Both the position numbers and the translations under genes were made by a program. The notes beneath the pieces are model-generated. The model did not search any database. It worked only from the letters and a program-made list of their open reading frames with translations, and was not told the DNA's origin. Shown piece by piece: positions 4,757 through 6,105 of a stretch of 6,105 bases of DNA (position 1 is its first letter; every line of letters starts with the position of its first letter). Origin of the DNA: Planctomycetota bacterium (GTDB lineage: Bacteria; Planctomycetota; UBA1135; GCA-002686595); assembly GCA_029259675.1 (NCBI GenBank), contig JAJDES010000414.1, positions 1-6,105 of the forward strand, given 5' to 3'.

Positions 4757-6105
4757 CTACTGGGCGCGGTGCACGGAAATGGTGCTGGAGTCGTAGTTGA
4801 TGCCGATGGCGTCGGTTTTGCCGTCGCTTGTTAGATCGCCGACGGTGAGGTTTTGGGTGCGGTAGCCGGATGAGTAGATCTCCGGAGTGGCGAAGCTGCC
4901 CGTGCCGTCGCCGCGAATGATGCCCAAGTTGTGTGAGGGCAGCGTGTTGGCGGTGGCCAGGTCAAGGTTGCCGTCGTTGTCGAAGTCGCCCATTCGGATG
5001 GCGAAGGGAGCGTCATCGACTGTCAAGGTCAACGGCGCAGCGAATCCTCCCAGGCCGTCGCCGATCAGGACGGCGACATCGTTTCCGCCGCCGACGAAGT
5101 TCGCGCTGGCCAAGTCCAAATTGCCGTCGTTGTTGAGGTCGCCCATGGCGACACCGATCGGCAGGGAGCCGACAGTCGGGAAAGTCGCAACGGAATTGAC
5201 CGGATCGAACTGACCGCTGCCGGTCCCATACAAGACGGTCAGGTGACTGATGAAGGAATCATTGTGGCCGATGGCCAAGTCCGGATCCGCATCGCCGTTC
5301 AAGTCGCCGACTGCGATGGAGTAAGGCGAGAAAGCGGATGAAGTGACCTGATACAGCACCGGAGGCTGGAAACCGAAACTGGCCGGCAAGCCTTCCAAGA
5401 CCGTGATGTTCGTCGTGAACAAATTGGCCGTCAAAACATCCAAGCGGCCGTCAACGTTCAAGTCCGCTACGGCCAATGTTCGCGGCAATACTCCACCTGT
5501 ACCGAAGCTCACCGCAGGACTGAATTGTCCGTTGCCGAGCCCGAGCGCAACACTGATGTTGCTTCCGGGTGAGCCTCCCGTACCGGAGAGGGCCAGCACC
5601 AAATCCAAGTTGCCGTCCAAGTCGAAGTCTTTCAGGTCCACATCGCCGGGGGAGGCCCCGGCCACGGGCAAGTTGAACTTCTTGCGAATTCCACCAACAC
5701 CGTTACCAAAGAAAACGGTCACGTTGTTCGAGAACGAGTTGGCCACAACCCAGTCGATGTCGGGGCCGGGGTTGAGATGCCCGATGGCAGCCGCGACGGG
5801 ACTGGCGCCGACGTCATATGTTTTGCTGCCCCTGAGTAAGCCGTTGCCGACCCCTAAGAAAAAGTTGTAGCTGCCTTCGCCCGAATCCTGACTCACGGTC
5901 AGTGCGTCCTGCTTGCCGTCGCCATCGATATCCCCCACCGCAGTGGCCATGGGCAATGCATCTACGGCGTAGGTGGCGTCCACCCGTGAGTCTCGCGCGA
6001 AGCTGGCTGTGCCGGCCATTACGGAAAGATCACTCGAAAAGTTTTGGGCGACGACCAAGTCGGGCCGCAGGTCCGCATTCAGATGGGTCACATCGAAGTC
6101 AATCG
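4757..6105 (-). CDS. FG-GAP/VCBS-repeat beta-propeller protein, 3' part only (5' end beyond right edge)
   Basis: The frame is open to the window edge, giving about 448 visible residues. A GTG at 6091 lies inside a repeat (DFDVTHLNADLRPDLVVA), so it is not the real start. Nine metal-binding loop motifs of the DxDxDGxxD type are seen, counted from the GTG: HLNADLRPD (3), DIDGDGKQD (54), HLNPGPDID (105), DFDLDGNLD (155), DLNVDGRLD (210), DLNGDADPD (263), DLNNDGNLD (318), DFDNDGNLD (369) and DLTSDGKTD (419). Spacing is 50-55 residues. Each is followed by a hydrophobic strand and a NxxxVxxGxGxGxF-like segment, the standard FG-GAP blade. Such proteins are normally exported, bind calcium and act in adhesion or surface functions. 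The signal peptide would lie outside the window. The protein ends HRAQ right after the last strand, with no visible C-terminal sorting or anchor domain. Repeats 1, 3 and 6 have altered loop residues and may bind metal poorly. Confidence 0.9.
   Translation of the reverse strand, partial: IDFDVTHLNADLRPDLVVAQNFSSDLSVMAGTASFARDSRVDATYAVDALPMATAVGDIDGDGKQDALTVSQDSGEGSYNFFLGVGNGLLRGSKTYDVGASPVAAAIGHLNPGPDIDWVVANSFSNNVTVFFGNGVGGIRKKFNLPVAGASPGDVDLKDFDLDGNLDLVLALSGTGGSPGSNISVALGLGNGQFSPAVSFGTGGVLPRTLAVADLNVDGRLDVLTANLFTTNITVLEGLPASFGFQPPVLYQVTSSAFSPYSIAVGDLNGDADPDLAIGHNDSFISHLTVLYGTGSGQFDPVNSVATFPTVGSLPIGVAMGDLNNDGNLDLASANFVGGGNDVAVLIGDGLGGFAAPLTLTVDDAPFAIRMGDFDNDGNLDLATANTLPSHNLGIIRGDGTGSFATPEIYSSGYRTQNLTVGDLTSDGKTDAIGINYDSSTISVHRAQ

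Noticed and set aside
4970..5140. GTT-rich stretches on the plus strand as a possible template repeat
   Set aside because: They are the Asn/Asp codons of the FG-GAP metal loops (NNDGNLD and similar) and do not align with the kinase VR outside those codons.
5403..5870. 155-residue plus-strand ORF inside the FG-GAP gene
   Set aside because: It is antisense to a repeat protein with clear family motifs. Its Ser/Pro/Lys-rich sequence with repeating KLPS-type units is the complement of the repeated coding strand.

Overview
The window carries five protein-coding loci, all on the minus strand. Reading 5'->3' along that strand they are: the 3' part of an FG-GAP/VCBS-repeat protein that runs off the right edge, a Ser/Thr protein kinase fused to a C-terminal formylglycine-generating-enzyme-like (FGE-sulfatase, C-type-lectin fold) domain, a broken avd-like gene, a DUF4388-TPR membrane-anchored protein, and the 5' part of a class I SAM methyltransferase that runs off the left edge. 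No tRNA, rRNA, CRISPR array or insertion sequence was seen. GC is moderately high, clear Shine-Dalgarno motifs are absent, and the mix of eukaryotic-type kinase, FG-GAP propeller and DUF4388/TPR proteins suggests a Planctomycetota-like or myxobacterial/deltaproteobacterial-like genome. That assignment is inference; no marker gene is present.

The centre (about 2290-4547) is the noteworthy part. The last ~35 residues of the kinase-FGE protein look like the variable region (VR) of a diversity-generating retroelement (DGR) target: a conserved RGASW...GFRVARAP frame in which the changing positions are AAC codons or codons one or two adenine substitutions away from AAC (ATC, TTC, TAC). Only 48 bases past its stop codon lies a 68-codon ORF that reads like the N-terminal half of an Avd accessory protein. 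It ends at an in-frame TAA, and avd-like sequence appears to continue, interrupted by further stops and a frameshift, to about 2290. The template repeat (TR) and reverse transcriptase that normally follow avd are absent: the next gene is the unrelated DUF4388-TPR gene. The simplest reading is an orphan or remote DGR target cassette, either served in trans by a reverse transcriptase elsewhere or frozen after loss of its machinery.

Small structures cluster around the VR: an exact 15-bp tandem duplication just upstream (YKSAN twice), a 54-base purine-rich tract across the stop codon, and a perfect 10-bp GC-rich hairpin between the VR and the avd core.

The flanks look ordinary. The FG-GAP protein is a probable extracellular beta-propeller with nine calcium-loop-type motifs at 50-55 residue intervals. 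The DUF4388-TPR protein and methyltransferase are 53 bases apart and may be co-transcribed.
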